This document shows, in pieces, positions 15,981 through 24,149 of a stretch of 33,606 nucleotides of DNA. Origin of the DNA: Pseudomonadota bacterium (lineage in GTDB: Bacteria; Pseudomonadota; Gammaproteobacteria; Steroidobacterales; Steroidobacteraceae). The notes below the pieces were generated by a model. It was given only the letters and a program-made list of their open reading frames with translations, was not told the DNA's origin and made no database searches. Each line of letters starts with the position of its first letter. Position 1 is the stretch's first letter. The stretch lies in assembly GCA_021850555.1 (NCBI GenBank), contig JAJZLX010000349.1:1-33606 (forward strand), written 5' to 3'. The position numbers and the translations under genes were made by a program.

Positions 15981-18512
15981 TCAGAAGCTCACCGTCAGGG
16001 AGCCGTATATCAGGCGCGGCGCGCCCGGATTGGCGATCACGTAGCCGCCGGTCGGGGTCTGGAAATACCCGCCGGAGCTGACGTACTCCGTGGAGTTGTA
16101 CTCCTTGTTGGTGAGATTGAGCACCTGCACGGCGAGGGTGCTGCTGCGCACGCCCGGTATCAGGTGGTTGAACCAGTGCGTATGGGCGGCAATCGAGAGG
16201 TTCACCAGATTATATGACGGGTTCGTCAAGTTGGACGGCAAGCCGATGTTCTTGTCGAACAGATACCGCGCCCCGACGTATTGATCCCACAGCGTCGCCC
16301 GAATCCGGCCGACCGGCAGGCGGAACCGGTAAGTGGCCCCGGCGTTGACCGTGTCCTTCGGCGAGTTCGGCACCGGCAGGCCGTAGCCGGTGGGCTGCGG
16401 ACCGGTGGGGGTGACGGCCGCCTGGAACTGGTTCCAGCGGCTGCTCAGGTAGCCGAAGTTTGCAAAGCCGTTCCAGTGCCGGGAGAAATCGGCTCGCAGG
16501 GAGACATCGACACCCTTGAGCACCGCGGAGCCGTAGCCGAAGAACACCTCGTTCGGATTGGCCCCGAGGGCGGACGTATTGTAAGTCAGTGTCTGGTCGT
16601 TGAGCAGTGTATGGAAGAAATCCACCGATGCGTACACGTTACGCATTGCGCCCAGGCGCAGCGCGGCGAACCGAACGCCGACGTCATATTCCTCGGCACG
16701 GGCGGGCTTCAGAGAGGCGACATTGAGCGGATATTGGTCGAGGTTCCCGGAGTTCGGGTTGTGGCGGGTGATCGAGAAGTTGCCGAAGAGATTGAGATTC
16801 CGAACGACCTCGTAGTTCACGCCGATCGAGGGCTCATAGCGCAGGAAGTCGGTCGACTCGTCCGGGGCGGTGTCGTAGCCGGAGAAAGCGAACGTCTTGC
16901 CGTTGACGCTGATCGTGCCGCTTGTGCCGATGCTCGGACCGGGCTGACCGTAAGCGCAGCTGCCATCGGTGATGTGATATTCCGCGCAGACCTGCGACGG
17001 ACTGAGGTTGGAGAAGTCCGTGATGAACTCGACGATCCGGACGCCCGGCACGATCTTGAGTCGCGGCAGCGGGCGGAAGTCGTCCTGCAGGAATCCCGCC
17101 CAGTAGATGTTGGTGGTCGTGTTGAAGTAGGTCTGCTCCGGCTGCGCGAGCGAGCTGCCGTCGAATGTCGAGTAGCCCTGATAGTCGCTCTTGGCGCGCG
17201 CCATGATCAGGTAGCCGCCGAAGCTCAGCGTATCCATGCGATCGAAGCGCTCATGGAACGCGAGCCGGTCGCCGAAGTTCTTGGAGCGCTCGATGTAGTG
17301 CTCGTAGTTGGTCGGGTTTCCGTACTGGGCGTAGAGGGGATTGCCCGGCAGCAGGTAATTGTTGGCCCGCAAGTGACGCACCTTGCCGATGCGCACCCAG
17401 ACCATGTTCGACATGTCCAGGGTGCGCGAGAGCTTCAGGTGCAGATGCGACCAGAGCAGCCAGTTGTTGATGAGAATGGTCTTGTGCCACAAGGACCGCG
17501 GCAGCGTGGCGTAGAATCCGGAGGTCTGCTGGCTGTAGGGCGCGCCGAGGCCGAGGCCTTGCGTGCCGACGTACTGCTGCGGCGTCAACGGAATCATGTT
17601 CGGGCGCCACTCGTGATTGCGCTGGTAGTAGGCCCCGAAGCTCACGTCGCCGTCAGAGAGCTGCTTGCGCGTCTTGATGTAGACCTCCTCGGTGTCCGCA
17701 GGCAGACTGTCCGACGTGGTGCGGATCGATTTGCTGCGCCCGGACGCCAGGCCGAATACGGTCGACCAGCCGTGGATATCGCCGGTGTTGTACACCGCCG
17801 AGGTGTCGAAGGTCTGAGAGCTGCCGCCGGCGAGCATGACTTTGCCGCCGGCGATCGGCGTCGGCTGCACGGGAATGAAGTCGATCGTGCCGCCGAGGCT
17901 GTTGTACCAGCGCTCGGCGGGATTGCCGGGGCCGATGATGACGTTTTCACCCGACATCAGCACGCCGAGCGGGATCTCGACCGAGTGCCAGCCCGTGCCC
18001 TGGCTCAAGCTGTTGAGCGGCACGCCATCGAATTCGGTGGTTATGGCATTCGTCTCGATGTCACCGGGAATGCTGTTGTAGCCGACCTTGATGCCGCGAA
18101 TCGAGATTTGCTGGCGCCCGGTCGCGCTGAAATTGTCGGTGCCGGACACATAGACGTTCGGCAGTGCGGTGAGCGCCTGCGTGCCGCCGGCGTCAGGGCC
18201 GAACAGGTCGATCAAAGAGCGCGAGACGGACTCGGCCGGCTGCGAGGAGTCCCGCAGCTGCTTTGCGGTCAACACCTGGCTGGTGAAATCCCGGTAGCCC
18301 TCGATCTTGATCTGCTTGAGAGCCCTCGCCGGCGCCGGAGCCGGGGGGTCGGCTGCAATCGCGTCTGTTGCCGCGGCGCGGCCGGCGACGCTCGCCGGCG
18401 CATGGACGTCGCCGCTATGGGTTGCGGTTTGCGTCGCGTAAACCGGCAGGGCGCCGCTCAACAGCACCGTTCCCAGGACCATCTGCACCGCGCATCGCAC
18501 ATGTTGGTTCAT
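15981..18512 (-). CDS. TonB-dependent outer-membrane receptor
   Basis: An 843-aa outer-membrane transporter. The signal peptide is at 1-26 (VLGTVLLSGALPVYA), followed by an Ala/Pro-rich linker, a plug domain at about 65-225 (IRGIKVGYNSIPGD, EIPLGVLMSG, LGGTIDFIPVQP) and a 22-strand barrel ending in LTVSF with terminal Phe, the outer-membrane sorting signal. It lies directly downstream of a GH9 hydrolase on the same strand, so uptake of oligosaccharides released by that enzyme is a reasonable inference. Iron or vitamin substrates remain possible. No cobalamin riboswitch or Fur box was seen in the 547-bp region upstream. No extra N-terminal signalling (STN) domain is visible, so sigma/anti-sigma control is unlikely. 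Confidence 0.9.
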   Translation of the reverse strand: MNQHVRCAVQMVLGTVLLSGALPVYATQTATHSGDVHAPASVAGRAAATDAIAADPPAPAPARALKQIKIEGYRDFTSQVLTAKQLRDSSQPAESVSRSLIDLFGPDAGGTQALTALPNVYVSGTDNFSATGRQQISIRGIKVGYNSIPGDIETNAITTEFDGVPLNSLSQGTGWHSVEIPLGVLMSGENVIIGPGNPAERWYNSLGGTIDFIPVQPTPIAGGKVMLAGGSSQTFDTSAVYNTGDIHGWSTVFGLASGRSKSIRTTSDSLPADTEEVYIKTRKQLSDGDVSFGAYYQRNHEWRPNMIPLTPQQYVGTQGLGLGAPYSQQTSGFYATLPRSLWHKTILINNWLLWSHLHLKLSRTLDMSNMVWVRIGKVRHLRANNYLLPGNPLYAQYGNPTNYEHYIERSKNFGDRLAFHERFDRMDTLSFGGYLIMARAKSDYQGYSTFDGSSLAQPEQTYFNTTTNIYWAGFLQDDFRPLPRLKIVPGVRIVEFITDFSNLSPSQVCAEYHITDGSCAYGQPGPSIGTSGTISVNGKTFAFSGYDTAPDESTDFLRYEPSIGVNYEVVRNLNLFGNFSITRHNPNSGNLDQYPLNVASLKPARAEEYDVGVRFAALRLGAMRNVYASVDFFHTLLNDQTLTYNTSALGANPNEVFFGYGSAVLKGVDVSLRADFSRHWNGFANFGYLSSRWNQFQAAVTPTGPQPTGYGLPVPNSPKDTVNAGATYRFRLPVGRIRATLWDQYVGARYLFDKNIGLPSNLTNPSYNLVNLSIAAHTHWFNHLIPGVRSSTLAVQVLNLTNKEYNSTEYVSSGGYFQTPTGGYVIANPGAPRLIYGSLTVSF

Positions 18513-18674
18513 TGCTTGCCTTTCTTGGACTCAGGACAGTACGAAAGTCCGGCAAGGTAGTGACCCTATGTGACGCCTGCGTTGCGAAAAGATTGCGGGT
18601 TCTTGACAGTTGTGCTCGTGCCGAATGAGGTCCCGGAGGCAAGCCGTTGGCGCAGCAGGGATTTGTCAGTCATT

Positions 18675-18692
18675 TGTGGCGCCGATGCCACA
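18675..18692. promoter_or_regulatory. Candidate operator dyad upstream of the TonB receptor
   Basis: TGTGGC (18675-18680), a 6-bp spacer, then GCCACA (18687-18692) form a perfect inverted repeat about 165 bp upstream of the receptor start. The size fits a dimeric regulator site. No LacI or other sugar regulator is encoded in the window, so the cognate protein is unknown. Confidence 0.3.
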
Positions 18693-18916
18693 GAATGGCG
18701 ACTGTCGCAAATTAGTGGCGCGCGAGGCTTTGCGAGAGTCGGCCTCGCTTGGGCGAGCGGTTGGGAAGCGTGAGAGGCGCCTGGCATATGGCGGGGGCTT
18801 GGACAGGGGGATCTTCGGCGTGAGCAGCGGGCCGCATGTCTGGAGAGCTGATTGCCCGAGTGCTCGGGCGGCCGGCGCGTGCGGCGTGCAAGCACTGAAA
18901 CGCCTGCGGACTGAAA

Positions 18917-18938
18917 TCCCTGCCGCACCGCGCAGGGA
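18917..18938 (-). terminator. Weak hairpin downstream of the GH9 gene
   Basis: TCCCTGC (18917-18923) pairs with GCAGGGA (18932-18938) across an 8-base loop. On the minus strand the stem is followed by only a short TTTC, so this is a poor intrinsic terminator at best. It lies about 120 nt past the GH9 stop. Confidence 0.22.
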
Positions 18939-19059
18939 CACGGTATTTCATTTGCTGCGAATCCGATGCGGCAGTTCTCGCGCCAGGCGGCGAGGTTGCG
19001 GGCCGTGCGGCCGGGGCCTGCAAGGGATTCGGCGAGTCTGCGCGCCTTGCAGCGGAGGG

Positions 19060-21648
19060 CTATTCCCCAGTCCGGGCGTGCGCGGCGGCCTGTTTGACGA
19101 TGGCGTTCGCCGCGTTGGCTTCGAGGACCCAGGTGGCCGCCGCATCGATGGTGTATTCGTCTTCGTACCAGAGGAAGCCGAAGTTGGTGATGCATTCCGG
19201 AAAATCCGGCTTGATGATGACGTAGCCGGGAATCATGCCGCCCGGAATGAACGTGTTGTCGGCGCGGTTGTTGCCGTAGGCCTTGAGTTTCGAGGCGGTG
19301 CCGATGGCGGAAATGTACGAGACGCTGGAAGCCGGGTGTGTGCCGAGCAGGTAGTTGGCGGCTCGAAGGGTGTATCGGGGGCCGACGATGGCGGGATAGG
19401 CCTCGTGGAGGAAGTACATCTCGACGCCGAATTCCGCCACCTGGGCGGAATTGCCCCAGGAGCCGAGTGAGGGCGGCACGCCGAACGGGGTGGCGGACAG
19501 TTCGCGGTTCAACCTGGGAACGTAGGCCTCGACCGCCGCCTTCAGGTGCGCTCTGTCGCGCGCATTGAGATACGCTCGCGCCTGCACCGCCTGCCAGCCG
19601 CCCGAGCCGATGCGCTGCAGCATCGCGGGAAGGAGTGCTTCGAGGCGGCGCTTATAAGGCTCCGCACCGTGGGTGGCGAGGGTGAGCTCGACGGCGGCTG
19701 TCCACCGCGGCGGGTTCAGGGCATGTTCGCGGAACCCGCCGGAGCCCTCCCGGTCCGGCCGGTAGCGCTCGTGATCGGATGAAGCCGCCGCCTTGTTCCA
19801 GAGCAGGATCGCCGCATGGAGGCACTGCCTCGCGAGCGGCCCGTTCCAGCCTTTGAGGGTGCGGGAGGCGGCCGCGAGCGCGGCTGCGGCCCCGAATTCC
19901 ATCTTCGGGGAGGTCATCGTCCAGGCCCATCGGTCATCGGGCGTACCGGAGTAGTCCCCCTTGATCTGAAAGGGACGCAGCTTCGGATCATAGATGAGCC
20001 CGTCGGTCTGGGACGCAGCGTCGCCGATGAACGTGTATCCCACCAGATACGGGGACTGGATGCCGGTGAACGGATGCCCCACGGCGTGAATCTGCGCGAG
20101 CGTTTGCAGCACGCCGTGCTCGACCTGCTCGACGATATCCGGTATGCCATCGGGCTGGTGCATGATGACCGAGCGGGTCTTCTCGTTCACCGTGAGCTCG
20201 TCCCACTTCAGGTGAAACGTGTTGTACGCGGTTGCCAGATTGACGATGGTGCCGTACTGGCCGAAGGCGTCATTGTCGAAATCACCGGCATCGAACCACC
20301 CGCCGACGTTCAATCCCGGGATGTGCTGGCCGGGCTTGTAGGGAGAGTCGGTCTTCGGCCCCATCCAGTAGCCGTCGAAGTGGGTGAGGTTCGGCGGCGC
20401 CTGCAACGCATCGCCCATGTGCGCAAGCCCGTGCCACATGTGATAGGCGTCGCGCACCGAAACGTGATCCATCTGCTCGGCGAGGAAGCCGTCAAGCGAG
20501 GTCTGCCACGTATTGCCGTAGACATCCTTGGCGATGGGGAAAACGTGGGTGCGCCGGCCCGCGTATTCGATCTCGTAGAGGCCCGGCTTGCGCACGGATG
20601 AGAAATTGAACTTCACATAGTCGTAGCGCAGCCAGCGCACCGGTTTTGAGACCGTGGCGGTGAAGGCTTTCCGGTGCGCTCCATTCGCCGTCAGCCGCAG
20701 CAGCGTCGCGGTCTTCGGGCCCTTGAAGCGCCGATCGAGCTCGATGACGGCGACCTTGCGAAAGTCCGAGGCGTACCCGACCTGGCTGTGCGCGATCATC
20801 GGCGGGCGGACCCAGCCAGGGATGTAGCTCGGGCGGATGTGCCAGACCACCGCGTTGCGGGTCTTGCCGGCAGGAATCAGCGTGCGCAGCACGTACCAGC
20901 CGTTCTGCGCCACATCGCGTCCGTCATAGAGCATCAGCGGCCCGGTCAGCGAGCGGATGCTGATGCGATCGAGGGGGTCCTCGACCGCCAATGTGATGCG
21001 CCGGCCCTGCGCGAAGGGCTGCGGCTCCATGTAGTGCAGGGCCTTGTGCCACTGGCGCACATACCAGGGCTCGCCGGGATAGCCGAGCTTGCCGGGAGCC
21101 GAGACCATCCGATCCTCCGGATAGCGAGGTAGAACCCCGAACACCTTGCCGTCCACCTCGTAGGCCTTGTCCATGTAGAGGGAGGGCAGGAATTCCAGAT
21201 TGAAGCCGGCGCGGCCGACCAGGGCCTTCGGCAGGGGCTTGGCGAGATTGACGCTGACACGCACTCCGCCGGGTCGCGCAGACACCAAGACTTGATAGCG
21301 CAGATGGTAGGCGGGATAGGAGAGCCGGGCGCTGAGCCGCTCGCGCACCTCATCGGCCCTGCGGCTGATGAGGTGTGGGATGGCGTCCCACTGCTGGGGC
21401 GTGGGCAACAGCCGCACGCTGCCGTTGGTGGCGATGCGATGGTCGTGCAGGATGATCTGCAGGGCCGCATCCTTCTGATCGAAGAATATGGGACTGTAAT
21501 CGTCGTTGTAGAGCATGACGCTCACGCCCGGCGCATAGAGGTAGCCGCTGCGGGTGACTTTCAGGGCGAGATCGGCGCTCGGCGCCGCACGGCTCAAGAT
21601 CGGCGTGGCGAGCAAGATCATCCCCAAGACGGTTCGCAGTCGGCGCAT
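19060..21648 (-). CDS. Secreted GH9 glycoside hydrolase (cellulase family) with extra N-terminal domain
   Basis: An 862-aa exported enzyme. The signal peptide is at about 1-22 (MILLATPILSRAA). A ~260-residue N-terminal region of unrecognised fold follows, then a CelD-type Ig-like domain at about 285-375 (HSQVGYASDFRKVAVIE at 287 onward, GLYEIEYAG) and a GH9 (alpha/alpha)6 catalytic domain to the end. Catalytic signatures are DAGDFD (D453 and D456, general base region) and DEYTID with E831 as probable acid. GH9 enzymes cleave beta-1,4 glucans by inversion. ATG 21648 has CGGAG eight bases upstream; upstream in-frame codons overlap the promoter. A promoter with an overlapping inverted repeat lies at 21716-21767, and the TonB receptor follows downstream. 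The exact substrate is not readable. Confidence 0.87.
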   Translation of the reverse strand: MRRLRTVLGMILLATPILSRAAPSADLALKVTRSGYLYAPGVSVMLYNDDYSPIFFDQKDAALQIILHDHRIATNGSVRLLPTPQQWDAIPHLISRRADEVRERLSARLSYPAYHLRYQVLVSARPGGVRVSVNLAKPLPKALVGRAGFNLEFLPSLYMDKAYEVDGKVFGVLPRYPEDRMVSAPGKLGYPGEPWYVRQWHKALHYMEPQPFAQGRRITLAVEDPLDRISIRSLTGPLMLYDGRDVAQNGWYVLRTLIPAGKTRNAVVWHIRPSYIPGWVRPPMIAHSQVGYASDFRKVAVIELDRRFKGPKTATLLRLTANGAHRKAFTATVSKPVRWLRYDYVKFNFSSVRKPGLYEIEYAGRRTHVFPIAKDVYGNTWQTSLDGFLAEQMDHVSVRDAYHMWHGLAHMGDALQAPPNLTHFDGYWMGPKTDSPYKPGQHIPGLNVGGWFDAGDFDNDAFGQYGTIVNLATAYNTFHLKWDELTVNEKTRSVIMHQPDGIPDIVEQVEHGVLQTLAQIHAVGHPFTGIQSPYLVGYTFIGDAASQTDGLIYDPKLRPFQIKGDYSGTPDDRWAWTMTSPKMEFGAAAALAAASRTLKGWNGPLARQCLHAAILLWNKAAASSDHERYRPDREGSGGFREHALNPPRWTAAVELTLATHGAEPYKRRLEALLPAMLQRIGSGGWQAVQARAYLNARDRAHLKAAVEAYVPRLNRELSATPFGVPPSLGSWGNSAQVAEFGVEMYFLHEAYPAIVGPRYTLRAANYLLGTHPASSVSYISAIGTASKLKAYGNNRADNTFIPGGMIPGYVIIKPDFPECITNFGFLWYEDEYTIDAAATWVLEANAANAIVKQAAAHARTGE

Positions 21649-21715
21649 GAGGCGGCTCCGCAAGTGAACAGGCGCAGCTCGGGCCCCCCGGCCTCGAGCA
21701 CAACTCCGACGATAG

Positions 21716-21744
21716 ATGATAGCGGTAACATCCGCAAGCGGCAA
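21716..21744 (-). promoter_or_regulatory. Sigma70-like promoter of the GH9 gene
   Basis: On the minus strand TTGCCG (21744-21739) and TATCAT (21721-21716) are separated by exactly 17 bp. This places transcription start near 21709, giving a ~60-nt leader before the GH9 ATG. The -35 lies within the left arm of a perfect inverted repeat. Confidence 0.5.
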
Positions 21745-21767
21745 CGACATGCCGCTGCCGCTTGCGG
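21732..21767. repeat. Perfect 12-bp inverted repeat over the GH9 promoter
   Basis: CCGCAAGCGGCA (21732-21743) and TGCCGCTTGCGG (21756-21767) match at all 12 positions with a 12-bp spacer. It lies 39 bp beyond the YciI stop and overlaps the GH9 -35 element. It may be an operator for GH9. As RNA it could instead be a hairpin ending the YciI transcript, although no U-run follows. Confidence 0.55.
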
Positions 21768-21805
21768 CTGGGCGCGCGCGGCGCAATGAGGCTGACCGGC
21801 CGGGG

Positions 21806-22156
21806 CTACATCGAGGGGACCGGCAGGATCTCCATCACCTCGACGCCGTCGCCGGGGAAGATCGCGAAATGCGGATGATCGAGGAAGAGCTGCGCCGCTG
21901 CCTCCTGGGATTCCGCCCGCACGACGGTGAATGCAGCGAGATGATTGCGGATGTCGCTGATGCCGGCGCGGGAGATGCGCTTGGTGCGGCTGAGCGGGCC
22001 GCCCATTTCGATGATCGCGGCGCGATTTTTCTCCGCCCAGGCGTGCCACGCGGCGATGCCGCGCTGCTCGCGCGCCTTGCGTTCCCCTTCGGGCAACACA
22101 TGCCAGTCTGCCATGGCATCAGGTGAGCCGGTGAAGACTGCCAGATAGCTCTTCAT
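21806..22156 (-). CDS. YciI-family (YCII-related domain) protein
   Basis: A 116-aa cytoplasmic protein of the dimeric alpha/beta-barrel YCII family. It begins MKSYLAVFTGSPDAM, has the central ERKAREQRGIAAWHAWAEKN, and ends with FAIFPGDGVEVMEILPVP. In the family a His-Asp pair is proposed to be active, but the biological role is generally unknown. ATG 22156 has GGAG nine bases upstream; the frame extending to 22228 has no support. It follows the MarR gene by 68 bp on the same strand, and the pair is probably one transcript under MarR control. Confidence 0.82.
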   Translation of the reverse strand: MKSYLAVFTGSPDAMADWHVLPEGERKAREQRGIAAWHAWAEKNRAAIIEMGGPLSRTKRISRAGISDIRNHLAAFTVVRAESQEAAAQLFLDHPHFAIFPGDGVEVMEILPVPSM

Positions 22157-22224
22157 GGTGAGTACTCCTCGCTGACGAATGTAATGTGAGGCGGGTGGCG
22201 TGATCAGTTGTCCACACGGGCGAA

Positions 22225-22710
22225 TCAAGAGCGCCGCGATCGTCCCGATGCCGGGCCGGTCCGCGCGCGTCGAGCGCCTTCAAGGGCCGTTGGACCGCCC
22301 GAAATGCGTCGGATGCTCTCGGCGGCAGGCTCACCGAGACGCCTCTGCACGCGCGCCTGCACGACTTTCCAGCTGCTCAATGCAGCGTGAAGCGCTTTGC
22401 GGCCGGTCCCGCTGATCGTGAGAATACGTTCCCGGGCGTCCGCTCCGGCGGCGGATCGCACCAACCCGCGCTGTTCGGCGACCGCCAGATTGCGCGTCAA
22501 TGTGGTGCGTTCCGTGCCCAGCAGCTCAGCCAAGTCACTGACACGCGTCGAGCCGCGTAATTCCAGCGCGGCCAGCAGCGAGAACTGCGTTGCGCGCAGA
22601 CCGTGGGCTCGCAAGGCACGATCGAATTCGCGGGTGATCTCGCGTGCGGCGCGCCGGGCCGCGAGGCACAGGCAGTCTCGAGTGGCAAGCAATTCCTGGC
22701 GGGTCGTCAC
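22225..22710 (-). CDS. MarR-family transcriptional regulator
   Basis: About 161 aa. The winged helix-turn-helix is in the middle (LRATQFSLLAALELRGSTRVSDLAELLGTERTTLTRNL, then the wing with SAAGADARERILTISGTGRKAL), flanked by dimerisation helices. Translation probably begins at GTG 22710; GTG 22731 is also in frame but would place the start inside the promoter -10/palindrome. Neither has a Shine-Dalgarno sequence, so a leaderless message is possible. The last ~25 residues are Gly/Arg/Ser-rich and unlike the family. MarR proteins repress their own promoter and release on binding small phenolic or oxidising compounds; the downstream YciI gene is the apparent co-regulated partner. Confidence 0.85.
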   Translation of the reverse strand: MTTRQELLATRDCLCLAARRAAREITREFDRALRAHGLRATQFSLLAALELRGSTRVSDLAELLGTERTTLTRNLAVAEQRGLVRSAAGADARERILTISGTGRKALHAALSSWKVVQARVQRRLGEPAAESIRRISGGPTALEGARRARTGPASGRSRRS

Positions 22711-22718
22711 GGTAAAAT

Positions 22719-22748
22719 AGTGTAGATACACCTAATTTCGGCAGTCAA
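22719..22748 (-). promoter_or_regulatory. MarR promoter with an overlapping palindrome
   Basis: TTGACT (22748-22743) and TACACT (22724-22719) are spaced 18 bp on the minus strand. The palindrome GTGTA-GA-TACAC (22720-22731) covers the -10, the position expected for an autorepressor site. The predicted transcription start falls at about 22711, practically at the GTG 22710 codon. Confidence 0.5.
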
Positions 22749-22858
22749 GCACGCTGAAACGGCCGATCTTCTTTGATGCCGGCTCACGGCCCCTCCCATC
22801 CCGGGCCTTCAGAGTGAATGATTGCGGACCTGCGCCCTGAGGCGGCGGGCCGGATCGC

Positions 22859-23185
22859 TCAGGACTGGCGCAGCAAGGCTCTCGCTTGCGCCCGGATGTG
22901 CTGCACCGTCTCACCCGCCGGCTGTGCGCGAGCGAGCCATGCGGACTGACCCGCCCAGGCCTGCACGCGTTGAATGTCGCGCGAGGCGGCCGCCGCGGAG
23001 CGCATCGAGGCGGTGAGACCGCGCTGCATCGGATAGGGGACGGGCGCAGGCGCGCCTGGCTCGGCCGCGGCCCGGACATAGGCGGTGGAAGGTGCCCGAC
23101 CCGCTCTCCCGGAGAACGCACGCGTGAGCGTCGTTAGAAAGTCTGAGCGCGCTTGCGGGAGGCGGGGCGCCGCCGATCCTCTCCT
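22859..23185 (-). pseudogene. C-terminal remnant of nitronate monooxygenase
   Basis: On the minus strand a frame without a start codon runs from just after a stop (23186-23188) to TGA 22859-22861, about 108 codons. It contains [11 protein letters not shown], then [13 protein letters not shown] and [16 protein letters not shown], the conserved C-terminal motifs of nitronate monooxygenase/2-nitropropane dioxygenase. The FMN-binding barrel (~220 residues) is missing upstream. That side instead carries out-of-frame sequence and then the oppositely oriented DUF1345 gene. The coding frame remains intact over this piece, so the truncation seems recent. The rest may have been lost by deletion or rearrangement. 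Confidence 0.6.
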
Positions 23186-23272
23186 TCATATGCGGATGTT
23201 GCGATCGTGACCCGACCCGCGCGCGCCGCTGGAATGCCGGCGTTTGAAGGGCCCGCATATGGCTAAATCCCG

Positions 23273-24052
23273 ATGCCCCCTGTATCGTATGAAGGCAGGC
23301 CGGCCAACCGGACCGGATTCGGTGGACAAAATCCGCCGGCTGGCCGCCGGGGACACCCCCGGGCTCGAAGGTCCGCTTTTTGGGGGCGCGGCAGGATACG
23401 GGGGCTTCCGATCAAGCTCTTTCGGCTACATCTCAGATTCTGGATCGCGCTGGCCGTCGGCCTGGCGGGTTTCTTTCTCCTTCCGGCGAGATGGTCGCTC
23501 GCCGTGCGCGTCCTCGTCAGTTGGGACGGCGGCGTCACGCTGTTCCTGGTGATGATTTATCTGTGGATGAGGCGCCTCACGGCCGAGGACATGCGCTCCC
23601 GGTATATGGAGGAAGATCCGTCGGGACCGGTCATCCTGGTGATGGTGATTGTCGCCGCGCTTCTCAGCGTGGTCGCCATCGTCCAGCCTCTTGCGACACT
23701 GCCGCATGTCCCGCAGGGTGAGCGGGTGTGGCGGGTCGCGCTCGCAGCCCTGACGCTGATCGATTCGTGGCTGCTGGTGCCGACCATGTTCACCATGCAC
23801 TACGCGGATCTGTTCTACAGTGCCCCGCCGGAGAATCGCCCGCTTCTGTTCCCGAAAACCGAGCTGCCGACGTTCTGGGACTTCGCTTATTTCTCCATCA
23901 CGATCGCCGCGGCGAGCCAGACCGCCGATGTGTCGACGACCCAAACCTCCATTCGCCGGGTGCTGATCGTGCACGAGATCATCTCGTTTGCGTTCAACGT
24001 CGCCATCATCGGATTCGCCATCAATATCACCGCTGGGCTGCTTGCGACCTAG
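23273..24052 (+). CDS. DUF1345-family inner-membrane protein
   Basis: A 259-aa membrane protein with five clear helices (FWIALAVGLAGFFLL; GVTLFLVMIYLWM; VILVMVIVAALLSVVAIV; LTLIDSWLLVPTMFTMHYADLFY; EIISFAFNVAIIGFAINITAGLL), a pattern I assign to DUF1345. The motif DFAYFSITIAAASQTADVSTTQTSIRR is the conserved region resembling the filter part of two-pore channels, but function is unproven. ATG 23273 is the only usual start in frame. It adds a ~45-residue Arg/Gly-rich leader not expected in the family and lacks a ribosome site, so the true start may be a non-standard codon near 23400. Confidence 0.78.
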   Translation: MPPVSYEGRPANRTGFGGQNPPAGRRGHPRARRSAFWGRGRIRGLPIKLFRLHLRFWIALAVGLAGFFLLPARWSLAVRVLVSWDGGVTLFLVMIYLWMRRLTAEDMRSRYMEEDPSGPVILVMVIVAALLSVVAIVQPLATLPHVPQGERVWRVALAALTLIDSWLLVPTMFTMHYADLFYSAPPENRPLLFPKTELPTFWDFAYFSITIAAASQTADVSTTQTSIRRVLIVHEIISFAFNVAIIGFAINITAGLLAT

Positions 24053-24149
24053 CGGAATGCCGCGGCATGGATGCCGCGTCCGGTTCCGGCGAGCTGCGCA
24101 CGGACACGGGCTTCAGACTGCCCGCTCCCGTCAGCCCAAGGAGCCATCG

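Larger units (their letters stand above)
18513..19059. other. Gene-free region upstream of the TonB receptor
   Basis: These 547 bp separate the GH9 stop from the TonB receptor start; open frames here lack protein character. It holds a weak hairpin (18917-18938) and a dyad (18675-18692), both listed separately. It most likely carries the receptor's own promoter and leader. I looked for a cobalamin riboswitch (B12 box and the conserved GCAACTG region) on the minus strand and did not find one. Confidence 0.4.

Noticed and set aside
16281..18560. 759-codon plus-strand frame opposite the TonB receptor
   Set aside because: Shadow of a receptor with complete plug and barrel motifs and terminal Phe.
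18604..18632. Perfect TTGACA at 18604-18609 on the plus strand as a promoter
   Set aside because: No -10-like hexamer 16-19 bp downstream and no gene follows in that direction.
18513..19059. Cobalamin riboswitch upstream of the TonB receptor
   Set aside because: A GCCACTAA on the minus strand recalls a B12 box, but the other conserved riboswitch blocks are absent.
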